Positions 15,295 through 22,859 of a stretch of DNA of 28,780 nucleotides are shown piece by piece. Origin of the DNA: Bacteroides sp. UBA939. GTDB taxonomy: Bacteria > Bacteroidota > Bacteroidia > Bacteroidales > Bacteroidaceae. The stretch is from the NCBI RefSeq assembly GCF_002293435.1, contig NZ_DBDF01000022.1:1-28780 (forward strand), given 5' to 3'. Position 1 is the stretch's first letter, and each line of letters starts with the position of its first letter. The position numbers and the translations under genes are program-made. The notes under the pieces were generated by a model, which ran no database searches, had not been told where the DNA came from, and saw only the letters and a program-made list of their open reading frames with translations.

Positions 15295-16119
15295 TCAGAG
15301 AATCCTTCCCAACTCCTCCTCCATCTGCACCTGCACCTCCTGAGCAGCACTGCGGGCAGCCTCAGCAAACTTCTCTGTTTTGTCTGCATAGATAATGCCG
15401 CGGCTGGAGTTTACAATCAGTCCGCAAGTGGAATTCATACCATATCGGCAAACTTCTTCCAGCGAGCCGCCTTGCGCACCCACACCCGGCACGAGCAGGA
15501 AGTGATGAGGAACAATCTTGCGGATGTCTTCAAAAGCGCGTCCTTGTGTAGCGCCTACTACGTACATCATTTGTTCATCGTTAGCCCATTCCTGAGATTT
15601 ACGCAGTACTTTTTCGAAGAGGCGTTCGCCGTTCGGGTCTGCTGTCAGTTGGAAGTCGTGCGAACCTTTGTTGCTGGTCAGCGCCAGGAGAATCACCCAT
15701 TTGCCTTCGTAAGTAAGGAATGGAGTTACACTGTCCTCGCCCATATAAGGGGCTACGGTTACGGAGTCTATATCCAGTTCATCGAAGAAAGTGCGGGCAT
15801 ACATGGAAGATGTGTTTCCGATGTCACCACGTTTAGCGTCGGCGATGATGAATTGGTCGGGATAGTTTTCCTTGATGTACTTCACTGTCTTTTCAAAGGC
15901 AATCCAACCTTTCACGCCCATGCTTTCGTAGAATGCGAGGTTGGGCTTGTAGGCGATACAAAGATCGGCTGTTGCATCAATAATGGCCTTATTGAAAGCA
16001 AAGATCGGGTCTTCTTCTTTCAACAGATGTTCGGGAATCTTCTTTATGTCCGTATCCAGGCCTACGCAGAGGAATGACTTCTTGCGCTTGATATTTTCAA
16101 ATAGTTGTTGTTTATTCAT
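15295..16119 (-). CDS. Orotidine 5'-phosphate decarboxylase PyrF
   Basis: PyrF decarboxylates OMP to UMP, the last step of pyrimidine synthesis. The 274-residue protein from the ATG at 16119 begins MNKQQLFENIKRKKSFLCVG. It has the catalytic loop ADAKRGDIGNT (Asp94, Lys96, Asp99). LVPGVGAQGG and VNSSRGI form the phosphate-binding region. The length and motif spacing fit the longer PyrF type 2 subfamily. The open frame continues upstream into prfA, but this start gives the family N-terminus and lies 20 bp after the prfA stop codon. Confidence 0.95.
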   Translation of the reverse strand: MNKQQLFENIKRKKSFLCVGLDTDIKKIPEHLLKEEDPIFAFNKAIIDATADLCIAYKPNLAFYESMGVKGWIAFEKTVKYIKENYPDQFIIADAKRGDIGNTSSMYARTFFDELDIDSVTVAPYMGEDSVTPFLTYEGKWVILLALTSNKGSHDFQLTADPNGERLFEKVLRKSQEWANDEQMMYVVGATQGRAFEDIRKIVPHHFLLVPGVGAQGGSLEEVCRYGMNSTCGLIVNSSRGIIYADKTEKFAEAARSAAQEVQVQMEEELGRIL

Positions 16120-16139
16120 ATCAGATGTTTTTAATCTGT

Positions 16140-17252
16140 TTATAATTCGCTTTCTTTCAGTCGTTCTGCGTTTTCGGCTACAATCAGGTGGTCGATGCAA
16201 TCCTGAATGTCTCCGTCCATGAAGGCGGAAAGATTGTAGATGGTATAGTTGATACGATGGTCGGTGATGCGTCCCTGCGGATAGTTGTAAGTACGAATCT
16301 TGGCGGAGCGGTCTCCGGTAGAAACCATTGTCTTGCGCTTGGAGGCAATGTCGTCCACGTATTTCTGGTGCTCTTTGTCGTAGATGAATGTACGCAGGCG
16401 GGAGAGGGCGCGTTCCTTGTTTTTGGGTTGGTCGCGTGTCTCGGTACATTCAATCAGGATTTCTTCGGAAACGCCTGTATTGGGGTTTTTCCATATATAG
16501 CGCAAGCGTACGCCGGACTCTACCTTGTTTACGTTCTGCCCTCCGGCGCCACCACTGCGGAAGGTATCCCATTTGATTTCACCTTCGTTGATTATCACGT
16601 CAAATTCTTCGGCTTCGGGAAGTACGGCTACTGATGCGGCAGAGGTATGCACACGTCCTTGCGTTTCGGTGGCTGGCACGCGCTGTACGCGGTGTACGCC
16701 GGATTCGTACTTCAGAGTTCCGTACACATTGTCGCCCGTTACGCTGCAAATGATTTCCTTGAATCCGCCTGCTGCGCCTTCGTTGGCGCTGGATACTTCT
16801 ATCTTCCAGCCTTTGGTTTCACAGTATTTGGTGTACATGCGGAAAAGGTCGCCGGCAAAGATGGCGGCTTCGTCGCCGCCTGTACCGCCACGAATCTCAA
16901 GAATGGCATTCTTGCTGTCTTGCGGGTCGGCGGGTACAAGCAGGAGTTTGATTTCTTCCTCCAATTCCGGTTGGCGCGTTTGGCAGGTATCGAGTTCTTC
17001 GCGTGCCATTTCCCGCATTTCCGTATCGGTTTCGTTGGCGAAGATTTCTTTTGCCTCTTCAATGCCATTCAGTACTTGTATATATTCCTTGCGGGCATTC
17101 ATCAAGTCTCCCAATTCCTTGTATTCTTTGGTGAGCTTTACGTAACGCTTCTGGTCGGCAATTACTGCCGGGTCTGTAATCAGTGTCGATACTTCTTCGA
17201 AGCGGGCGACGAGGCCTTCTAATTTCTCTAATAGGGTGTTATTGTCTGCCAT
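16140..17252 (-). CDS. Peptide chain release factor 1
   Basis: RF1 terminates translation at UAA and UAG. The 370-residue chain carries the codon-recognition PAT motif at 193-195 (HRVQRVPATETQGRVH), which separates RF1 from RF2. The peptidyl-hydrolysis GGQ motif is at 237-239 (RSGGAGGQNVNKVESG). The N-terminal coiled coil and C-terminal LRTFIYDKEHQKY fit the family. It starts 3 bp after the restriction endonuclease stop codon, so it probably depends on the purM promoter and the inserted R-M genes upstream in the transcript. Confidence 0.97.
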   Translation of the reverse strand: MADNNTLLEKLEGLVARFEEVSTLITDPAVIADQKRYVKLTKEYKELGDLMNARKEYIQVLNGIEEAKEIFANETDTEMREMAREELDTCQTRQPELEEEIKLLLVPADPQDSKNAILEIRGGTGGDEAAIFAGDLFRMYTKYCETKGWKIEVSSANEGAAGGFKEIICSVTGDNVYGTLKYESGVHRVQRVPATETQGRVHTSAASVAVLPEAEEFDVIINEGEIKWDTFRSGGAGGQNVNKVESGVRLRYIWKNPNTGVSEEILIECTETRDQPKNKERALSRLRTFIYDKEHQKYVDDIASKRKTMVSTGDRSAKIRTYNYPQGRITDHRINYTIYNLSAFMDGDIQDCIDHLIVAENAERLKESEL

Positions 17253-17255
17253 TCT

Positions 17256-17999
17256 TTATAGATTTTTGCTTTTAGAATTGAATTGAACAAGCTTATTCCA
17301 GTCAATAGCTCCATCATTTGTACAGAATTCATCGATAAATTCTTTAGTGAACCGATTTGTCATTTTATTATAATTTTCTTGGAACTCTTCATTTCTTTCT
17401 TTTGCCTTTGTCCCTAATGGTTTTATAATATCTGTATATAGTCTTTTTTCGCCAGAGATAAAATACCAGAACTCTTGCCCGCAGTATTTAAAGTAATCTC
17501 CTTTATCCGGTTGGTTATCAATGCCATAGCAACAACCGTTTACTGCCACAATTTCTATTTTAGATTTACTTGTCCTTATTGTTCGTTTTGCTTTATTAAA
17601 ATCAGTTCTCATTTTCGATATTTGACTGCTATTTCCCCAGTTAGGTCCTGACTTTATAGAAATAATATATCGAATACTATCTTTGTCAACTTCCAAGTCA
17701 ATACCTGTTGTCGTAGATTTCCATCCGTTATAGACTTCCCCACAGACAAAGATAGCTAATCCTTCCAGCCAATCACCAAAGATTGTTTCCTCGGCTGATG
17801 AGATGAAAGCGTCAGTCAGACTTTTTACAATATCAGAAGCTGCATTGAAATACTTTGCTTTAAAGAGATATGGGTTCTTCTTCTTTAATATTGTTTTTAA
17901 CTTTAGTTTTTCTAATTTGTTTATACGGCTTTGGTGGAAGTTGCTGATATTCTGTTCCACATATGCTGTAATCTGATTTATCATTCTTGTTGTTTCCAT
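17256..17999 (-). CDS. Type II restriction endonuclease, PmeII-like PD-(D/E)XK fold
   Basis: The 247-residue product (start ATG 17999) has FGDWLEGLAIFVCG, then GIDLEVDKDSIRYIISIKSG. These supply the PD-(D/E)XK core: Asp101, Glu103 and Lys116, with Glu79 as a further likely acidic residue. FHQSRINKLEKLKLKTILKK and NPYLFKAKYFNAA near the start, and KSGPNWGNSSQISKMRTDFN, resemble what I recall of PmeII-type enzymes. A GTG at 18017 and an ATG at 17984 are alternative starts. The conserved N-terminus must lie upstream of 17860, so the overlap with the methyltransferase gene is real. The region is visibly AT-rich: 16 of 60 bases at 17341-17400 are G or C, against 29 of 60 at 16801-16860 in prfA. 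The recognition site is unknown. Confidence 0.85.
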   Translation of the reverse strand: METTRMINQITAYVEQNISNFHQSRINKLEKLKLKTILKKKNPYLFKAKYFNAASDIVKSLTDAFISSAEETIFGDWLEGLAIFVCGEVYNGWKSTTTGIDLEVDKDSIRYIISIKSGPNWGNSSQISKMRTDFNKAKRTIRTSKSKIEIVAVNGCCYGIDNQPDKGDYFKYCGQEFWYFISGEKRLYTDIIKPLGTKAKERNEEFQENYNKMTNRFTKEFIDEFCTNDGAIDWNKLVQFNSKSKNL

Positions 18000-18852
18000 A
18001 TTCTGATTCCGGCTCACATAATAATAATTTGTATTGGGATAATGAACTCTTTACCATATTATAATAATCGGGCATAATGTCAATGCCTATGCTATTGCGA
18101 TATAGTCTTTGAGCTGTGATATTCGTGGTTCCGCTTCCCATAAATGGATCTAAAACCGTATCTCCTTCTTTCGTGAAAAGTTTTATGAACCATTCCGGTA
18201 AGGCTTCCGGAAAGGCGGCGCTGTGATTCTTATTGTTACATTCGGTTGGCAGATGCAATACATTGGTCGGGTAGGCAAATTCTCTTCCTACCCAGTTCGA
18301 TATTTTTTTCCCGAATCCGCTGTTTACTTTTGAGTTATCTCTTTCCTTGTCTGTCGAACTTAGTTTCTTTAATCTTGATTTTGCCCAGTCGCCCGTAGGT
18401 ATCATCACTTCTTCCTGGTACATATTGAATTTTTTGTTTTTATTGAATTGAAGTAACCGCTCCCAAGCATCTCTAAATCTATTGGGCCATTTCCCTGGAT
18501 AACTGTTTTTTTTGTGCCAGATAAATTCTTCTGTCCATAACCATCCTTGTTTTCTCATTTCCAATATAAGTTCCATTACATAAGTACTTCTTTCCCCATC
18601 CTGAACTTTTTCTTTTATGTTGAGAATGAATGTACCGGTTGGTTTTAATACCCGTAACAGTTCTTTGGATATTGGTAAAAACCAGTCTACATATCTTTCT
18701 GTAGAGATTCCTCCATACGTATTTTTTCTTTGGTCGGCATACGGAGGCGAGGTGATAATTAGGTCAACCGAATTATCGGGCAGTTTGGTTAAGTGTTTAG
18801 CGCAATCACCCAAATACAGTTCGACCTTGACAGGCATTGTTGATTTAGGCAT
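17860..18852 (-). CDS. DNA methyltransferase of the R-M pair (probable N4-cytosine, beta class)
   Basis: The 330-residue protein has motif IV first (TSPPYADQRKNTYGG, SPPY at 35-38) and the AdoMet motif I late (LDPFMGSGTT, 234-243). This order defines the beta class. SPPY rather than DPPY favours N4-methylcytosine. The middle region (about 120-210: PNRFRDAWERLLQFNKNK, NWVGREFAYPTNVLHLPTE) includes the likely target recognition part. The last 46 residues (KTKVKNNIKEEEPISL at the end) are coded by DNA that also encodes the start of the endonuclease. The start is 5 bp after the purM stop codon. It protects the host from the partner nuclease. Confidence 0.9.
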   Translation of the reverse strand: MPKSTMPVKVELYLGDCAKHLTKLPDNSVDLIITSPPYADQRKNTYGGISTERYVDWFLPISKELLRVLKPTGTFILNIKEKVQDGERSTYVMELILEMRKQGWLWTEEFIWHKKNSYPGKWPNRFRDAWERLLQFNKNKKFNMYQEEVMIPTGDWAKSRLKKLSSTDKERDNSKVNSGFGKKISNWVGREFAYPTNVLHLPTECNNKNHSAAFPEALPEWFIKLFTKEGDTVLDPFMGSGTTNITAQRLYRNSIGIDIMPDYYNMVKSSLSQYKLLLCEPESEYGNNKNDKSDYSICGTEYQQLPPKPYKQIRKTKVKNNIKEEEPISL

Positions 18853-18857
18853 ATCTA

Positions 18858-20027
18858 TTAATATTTATAAATTCCGAACTCACTCTTGATTATCAGTTCC
18901 TTTTTATCACTTTCTTCAACGCGTCCCACAATCTGCGCATCAATACCGAAGCTTTTCGAGAGGACGATTACCTCTTCGGCATGTTCGGGCGACAGGTAGA
19001 CTTCGAGGCGATGCCCCATGTTGAACACCTTGTACATTTCCGCCCAGTCCGTGCCGCTTTGTTCCTGAATAGTCTTGAACAAAGGAGGAACGGGAAACAG
19101 GTTGTCTTTAATTACACGGCAATTATCGCCTACAAAGTGCAGCACTTTGGTTTGTGCGCCGCCCGAACAGTGCACCATGCCGTGAATTTCAGGGCGCAGT
19201 GCGTCCAGCAACTTCTTCACCACCGGAGCATACGTGCGGGTGGGGGAGAGTACCAGCTTGCCGGCATCCAGCGGACTGTCTTCTACGGCATCCGTCAGTT
19301 TCAGTTTGCCGCTATAAACCAGTTCCCGGGGTACTGCCTTGTCGTAACTTTCGGGGTATTTCTCTGCGAGATATTTGGAGAATACATCGTGGCGGGCGCT
19401 GGTCAGTCCGTTGCTACCCATGCCGCCGTTGTATTCTTTCTCGTAAGTGGCTTGTCCGTAGGAAGCCATGCCGACGATTACATCACCCGGGCGGATATTG
19501 GCATTGTCGATTACTTCGCTGCGTTTCATGCGGCAGGTCACGGTACTGTCTACGATGATTGTACGTACCAGGTCGCCTACGTCGGCAGTTTCGCCTCCGG
19601 TGGCGTATACGCCTACTCCCATTTTGCGGAGTTCGGCGAGCAGCTCGTCGGTACCGTTGATGATGGCGGAGATTACTTCGCCCGGAATCAGCAGTTTGTT
19701 TCGCCCGATGGTGGAAGATACCAGGATGTTGTCTACCGCGCCTACGCAAAGCAAGTCGTCAATATTCATAATCAGCGCATCTTGTGCGATGCCTTTCCAT
19801 ACGGAGAGGTCGCCTGTTTCTTTCCAGTACATGTAGGCCAATGATGACTTTGTACCTGCGCCGTCGGCATGCATGATGTTGCAGTATTCCGGGTCGCCGC
19901 CTAATATGTCGGGGATGATTTTACAGAAGGCTTGCGGGAAGATTCCTTTGTCAATGTTCTTAATGGCATTGTGCACATCTTCTTTAGACGCGCTCACACC
20001 ACGCATCATGTATCTTTGGTTACTCAT
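18858..20027 (-). CDS. Phosphoribosylformylglycinamidine cyclo-ligase (AIR synthetase) PurM
   Basis: PurM closes the imidazole ring in purine synthesis (FGAM + ATP to AIR). The 389-residue chain has HADGAGTKSSLAY (ATP/phosphate-binding signature, Ala replacing the usual Val of DGVGTK), ALIMNIDDLLCVGA, GGETADVGD, GMASYGQATYEKEYNGG-type Gly-rich loops and FNMGHRLEVYL near the end. The ATG at 20027 was chosen: an ATG-led extension to 20063 would start inside the promoter -7 box. It is the first gene of the purM, R-M, prfA, pyrF transcript. Confidence 0.93.
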   Translation of the reverse strand: MSNQRYMMRGVSASKEDVHNAIKNIDKGIFPQAFCKIIPDILGGDPEYCNIMHADGAGTKSSLAYMYWKETGDLSVWKGIAQDALIMNIDDLLCVGAVDNILVSSTIGRNKLLIPGEVISAIINGTDELLAELRKMGVGVYATGGETADVGDLVRTIIVDSTVTCRMKRSEVIDNANIRPGDVIVGMASYGQATYEKEYNGGMGSNGLTSARHDVFSKYLAEKYPESYDKAVPRELVYSGKLKLTDAVEDSPLDAGKLVLSPTRTYAPVVKKLLDALRPEIHGMVHCSGGAQTKVLHFVGDNCRVIKDNLFPVPPLFKTIQEQSGTDWAEMYKVFNMGHRLEVYLSPEHAEEVIVLSKSFGIDAQIVGRVEESDKKELIIKSEFGIYKY

Positions 20028-20060
20028 GAGTTGATATATGTATATTTTCAATTGAATGTG

Positions 20061-20068
20061 CAAAAGTA
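20061..20068 (-). promoter_or_regulatory. Bacteroides -7 box of the purM unit
   Basis: Read on the - strand this is TACTTTTG, a full match to TAnnTTTG, 33 nt upstream of the purM ATG. No exact TTTG is seen at the -33 position. Transcription would start near 20054 and could serve purM, both R-M genes, prfA and pyrF. Confidence 0.55.
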
Positions 20069-20248
20069 GCGATTATTTTGCTTATTGCCTTGAGTTTAGA
20101 TTAAGAATTTAGAGGCAGGGAAGCTTGTTGTTCCTCTACTTGGCTTATGCAACACAGTGTGCAGGAGGATAATGATGAAACAGATGTTACAAAGGTGCAG
20201 GAAAAACTAAAATATATGTATGATATTTGTATCTATTGGGATCGTTGA

Positions 20249-20358
20249 ATTTACTACGTAGTAGTGTGTGAACTACTACGTAGTAGTTGACCAACTACCC
20301 AGTAGTAATTGCCTAACTACTACTAAATAGTTAACCAACTACTACGTAGTAGTTATGA
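20249..20358. repeat. Five tandem 22 bp units, each with a near-palindrome
   Basis: The units start at 20249, 20271, 20293, 20315 and 20337. Units 2 and 5 contain the perfect 18 bp palindrome AACTACTACGTAGTAGTT. Unit 1 keeps its centre, TACTACGTAGTA. Units 3 and 4 are degenerate (AACTACCCAGTAGTAATT, AACTACTACTAAATAGTT). Linkers are 4 bp. No unique spacers exist, so it is not CRISPR. Confidence 0.9.
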
Positions 20359-20427
20359 AGGCACTCGTGGCAGAGAACCGTCGCTTCCGGATTGACTTTT
20401 TACATTTTTTATAGCTTCAGAATGCCG

Positions 20428-20461
20428 TATTTCCGTCCAAAGGCACGGACGATTGGAAATA
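20428..20461. other. Imperfect hairpin
   Basis: TATTTCC-GTCC (20428-20438) pairs with GGAC-gatt-GGAAATA (20447-20461), with a 4 nt bulge and an 8 nt loop. It stands between the two arrays. It could belong to a small RNA or a transcript end; nothing else supports either. Confidence 0.4.
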
Positions 20462-20570
20462 TCGAAGTAAAAATCCGTATCTTGTTGATACATAGCGTGA
20501 TATCGAAATATATACATCTCTAAAAAATGCGAATGACCTCTTCCGAAGGGCTTTTTAATGGTTTATTCCT

Positions 20571-20724
20571 GCCGGGTATGTGTGGCTTTTGTACGGGATA
20601 TATCTGGTTTGCCCACCGGATATATGTGGTTCGCGCACCGGATATATCTGGTTCGCGCACGGGATATATCTGGTTTGCGCACGATATATATGCCGTCCGC
20701 GCACCGGATATATGTGGTTCGCAC
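20571..20724. repeat. Seven tandem 22 bp units (CCGGATATAT type)
   Basis: The units start at 20571 (degenerate), 20593, 20615, 20637, 20659, 20681 and 20703. The core is ACCGGATATATNTGGTT followed by YGCGC; units vary by a few bases (for example ACGGGATATAT, and unit 5 GATATATATGCCG). The sequence is unrelated to the array 213 bp upstream, but the period is identical. Confidence 0.92.
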
Positions 20725-20920
20725 GGGAAACAAACAATTATTGCATAAATCCCGTATATCAGCCGCGAATTGTACATAATATCTGCATGTATATTCAATA
20801 CAGCGTGCCTGTAACTTCTATTTCTTCCTCTTTCAACAGAAGAGTGTGTTGGTGAAAAGGCGCTTTTGCTGTCTTTTTGCAAACAAGTATCAAGCATTGC
20901 AGCAGAATTTTTTGTTCCTT

Positions 20921-20946
20921 TGAAACTAATTCCCAAAGCCGGCGTC
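20921..20946 (+). promoter_or_regulatory. ECF-type promoter before the sigma factor gene
   Basis: TGAAAC (20921-20926), 16 nt, CGTC (20943-20946). This is the -35/-10 arrangement known for ECF sigma factors such as the B. subtilis SigW/SigM group. It lies 23 nt upstream of the sigma start codon, so transcription from it would start within about 15-20 nt of the ATG and suggests autoregulation. Confidence 0.6.
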
Positions 20947-20969
20947 TTATGTAAAAAGACTATCTTAAG

Positions 20970-21458
20970 ATGAAACAGAATGATAACGAAAAGCAGTTCA
21001 TTTCTTTTATTGAGGAATACAAGCGGTTGATTTGTAAAATCTGCTACATGTATGCTACGGATGGAGATAACTTTAAAGACCTGTATCAGGAAGTAGTGAT
21101 AAACCTTTGGAGGGGTTTTGATACTTATGAAGGTAGAGGCAAACTTTCTTCGTGGATATACCGTGTAGGCCTGAATACTTGTATCTCTTTTTATCGACAG
21201 CAACAACGCCGGGGCGAGCACACTTCTCTTGATGCTCTTTATGGACTGGAAGCTGAAAATGACGAGACTACAATCCGCCTGAAAGAGATGTACCGCCTCA
21301 TTGCAGGGTTGAACAAGTTTGAACGCGCCATCATCTTGCTGTGGCTGGATGAAAACTCTTATGAGGAGATTGCGGAAATTGTCGGCGTGCCGCGCAATAC
21401 CGTTGCTTCGAGACTGAAACGAATTAAGGATAAACTAACAAAACAAGCGAATAGCTAA
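20970..21458 (+). CDS. ECF-type RNA polymerase sigma factor
   Basis: The 162-residue protein has sigma region 2 at about 10-75 (LYQEVVINLWRGFDTYEGRG, SSWIYRVGLNTCISFYRQQ) and region 4 at about 105-155. The region 4 helix-turn-helix is SYEEIAEIVGVPRNTVASRLK. There is no C-terminal extension. The pattern fits ECF sigma factors controlled by a membrane anti-sigma factor. The next gene, 12 bp downstream, encodes a membrane protein that fits that role. A TGAAAC-N16-CGTC promoter lies directly upstream. Confidence 0.92.
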   Translation: MKQNDNEKQFISFIEEYKRLICKICYMYATDGDNFKDLYQEVVINLWRGFDTYEGRGKLSSWIYRVGLNTCISFYRQQQRRGEHTSLDALYGLEAENDETTIRLKEMYRLIAGLNKFERAIILLWLDENSYEEIAEIVGVPRNTVASRLKRIKDKLTKQANS

Positions 21459-21470
21459 AGAATATAGATT

Positions 21471-22031
21471 ATGGAACTGGATGAATTAAAGAATAATTGG
21501 GCTGCAATGGAAGAAAGGCTCGGACGGTTGGAAATGGAGAACCGCCGGCAATTAAATAAAACGGTGAATAGCAAGCTGAAGCAAGTACGCCGGCGTTTAT
21601 TGTTACGGTTAACTTTGGTTATTTGCATTTTGCTACCTCTGTCTCTTAATCTTGCCCATAATATAGACCTTCATTTCAGTGTGCTGACGTGGACATTGAT
21701 GGGGGTATTCATTGCTGTTGTAGTCTGCCGGCAATTGATATGGATGTGGTTGTTGGGGAGGATTGACTGTTTGCAGATGACAGTGCGTGAAGTGTGCTTG
21801 GCGGAGAATCGTTTCCGTATGTCTTTTAAGATAGGGATAGTTGTAAGTGTATTGTGCGCCGTGCCTTTGCTGTCGAGTATGGTATGGGATATAGCTGGGC
21901 TTGGCGACCGCAACATGTTACTTGCTATCTGGACAGGGATTCTGATAGGTTTATTCGTGGGTATATGTTTACTTCTCAGGGCATGGAAGGGAATAAAGGA
22001 ATTGCAGGATGCGATAGCGGATTTGGAGTAA
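21471..22031 (+). CDS. Probable membrane anti-sigma factor (four transmembrane helices)
   Basis: The 186-residue product starts with a charged helical segment (MELDELKNNWAAMEERLGRL, about 1-45). This could bind the sigma factor in the cytoplasm. Four hydrophobic segments follow at about 46-64, 71-94, 117-138 and 149-170, and the C-terminus is again charged. It lacks the HCC zinc motif of common anti-sigma factors. The call rests on position (12 bp after the sigma gene, same strand) and topology, not on a recognised domain. It could instead be an unrelated membrane protein regulated with the sigma factor. Confidence 0.6.
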   Translation: MELDELKNNWAAMEERLGRLEMENRRQLNKTVNSKLKQVRRRLLLRLTLVICILLPLSLNLAHNIDLHFSVLTWTLMGVFIAVVVCRQLIWMWLLGRIDCLQMTVREVCLAENRFRMSFKIGIVVSVLCAVPLLSSMVWDIAGLGDRNMLLAIWTGILIGLFVGICLLLRAWKGIKELQDAIADLE

Positions 22032-22104
22032 GTGGGTACTTTAGTTGAAAGGATAGTGGAATGAGGATATGTACAAAGTTTAAGTCTACTATCAAAAAGA
22101 TATT

Positions 22105-22188
22105 CTTCATCCGCAGATAACGCAGAACACAGATTAGGTTTTGAATAAATCTGCGTAATCTGTGTTATCCGCCTCATCTGCGGATGAA
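22105..22188. repeat. Palindromic dispersed repeat, copy B
   Basis: CTTCATCCGCAGAT at the left is matched by ATCTGCGGATGAAG at the right; inner arms ACACAGATTA and TAATCTGTGT also pair. The left arm is slightly shorter. Outside it AAGTCTACTATC (22082-22093) and GATAGTGGACTT (22190-22201) are inverted with one mismatch, so symmetry extends to about 120 bp. It lies between the convergent anti-sigma and lemA genes and may serve as a two-way terminator. Confidence 0.85.
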
Positions 22189-22248
22189 GGATAGTGGACT
22201 TAACTATTCGTACTTTCTTCAGTAAGATAAAGTGTGTTCGGGGAACAT

Positions 22249-22830
22249 TTAGAACTGTACTTGCGGCGCTACATCGCTACCTTCGGCAGCTTCAAAGTAA
22301 GCGCGCTTTTCAAAGCCGAACATACTTGCAAGGATACTCTTCGGGAAGCGGCGGATGGCAGTATTAAATTCTTTTGCCGCATCGTTGAAGTTGGTACGTG
22401 CCACATTAATGCGGTTTTCTGTTCCTTCTAACTGTGCTTGCAGTTCCAGGAAGTTTTGGTTGGCTTTCAGGTCGGGATAATTCTCGGTGATAGCCAGCAA
22501 CTTACCCAAAGCGGAAGTGACTGCGCCTTGGGCTTTCTGATATTCAGCCAGTTTCTCAGGAGTCAGGTCGTTGGCGTCTACTTTGATTTGAGTGGCTTGG
22601 CTGCGTGCCTGTACTACGCCTTCCAGCGTTTCTTGCTCGTGAGATGCGTATCCTTTGACTGTGCTGACTAAGTTCGGTATCAGGTCGGCACGGCGTTGAT
22701 ACTGTGTTTCGACGTTAGACCATTGTCCGCTTACGTTTTCGTCCATACTTACCAGCCCGTTATAACTGGTGATTCCCCAGATAACCAAAAGGGCTAAGAC
22801 TACAAGAATGATAATAGTTGACTTCTTCAT
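22249..22830 (-). CDS. LemA family protein
   Basis: The 193-residue protein has an N-terminal hydrophobic segment (about 4-22). The LemA helical domain follows: SMDENVSGQWSNVETQYQRR, ADLIPNLVSTVKGYASHE, TLEGVVQARS, LKANQNFLELQAQLEGTENR and NRINVARTNFNDAAKEFN. LemA proteins are inner-membrane anchored with helices outside; their function is not settled. In many bacteria lemA stands beside a TPM-domain gene, as here with 29 bp between them. It is the last gene of the phoH unit. Confidence 0.92.
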   Translation of the reverse strand: MKKSTIIILVVLALLVIWGITSYNGLVSMDENVSGQWSNVETQYQRRADLIPNLVSTVKGYASHEQETLEGVVQARSQATQIKVDANDLTPEKLAEYQKAQGAVTSALGKLLAITENYPDLKANQNFLELQAQLEGTENRINVARTNFNDAAKEFNTAIRRFPKSILASMFGFEKRAYFEAAEGSDVAPQVQF

Positions 22831-22859
22831 ACTCTTTTATATTAATTGATTATACAAAT

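Larger units (their letters stand above)
20064..20969. other. Large intergenic region between divergent purM and sigma factor genes
   Basis: About 900 bp without a supported gene. In order it holds the purM promoter, a five-unit 22 bp palindromic array (20249-20358), a hairpin (20428-20461), a seven-unit 22 bp array (20571-20724) and an ECF-type promoter (20921-20946). Several open frames cross the second array on both strands; because 22 is not a multiple of 3 they repeat in all frames and look like artefacts. About 20110-20248 shows nothing I can name. Confidence 0.7.

Noticed and set aside
15238..16077. 279-codon + strand ORF
   Set aside because: It is antisense to pyrF, which has complete family motifs.
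20249..20724. Possible CRISPR array
   Set aside because: Repeats are contiguous with no unique spacers, and no cas gene is in the window.
20520..21221. 233-codon - strand ORF and several + strand ORFs across the 22 bp array
   Set aside because: They arise because a 22 bp repeat stays open in several frames; the long one also runs antisense through the clear ECF sigma gene.
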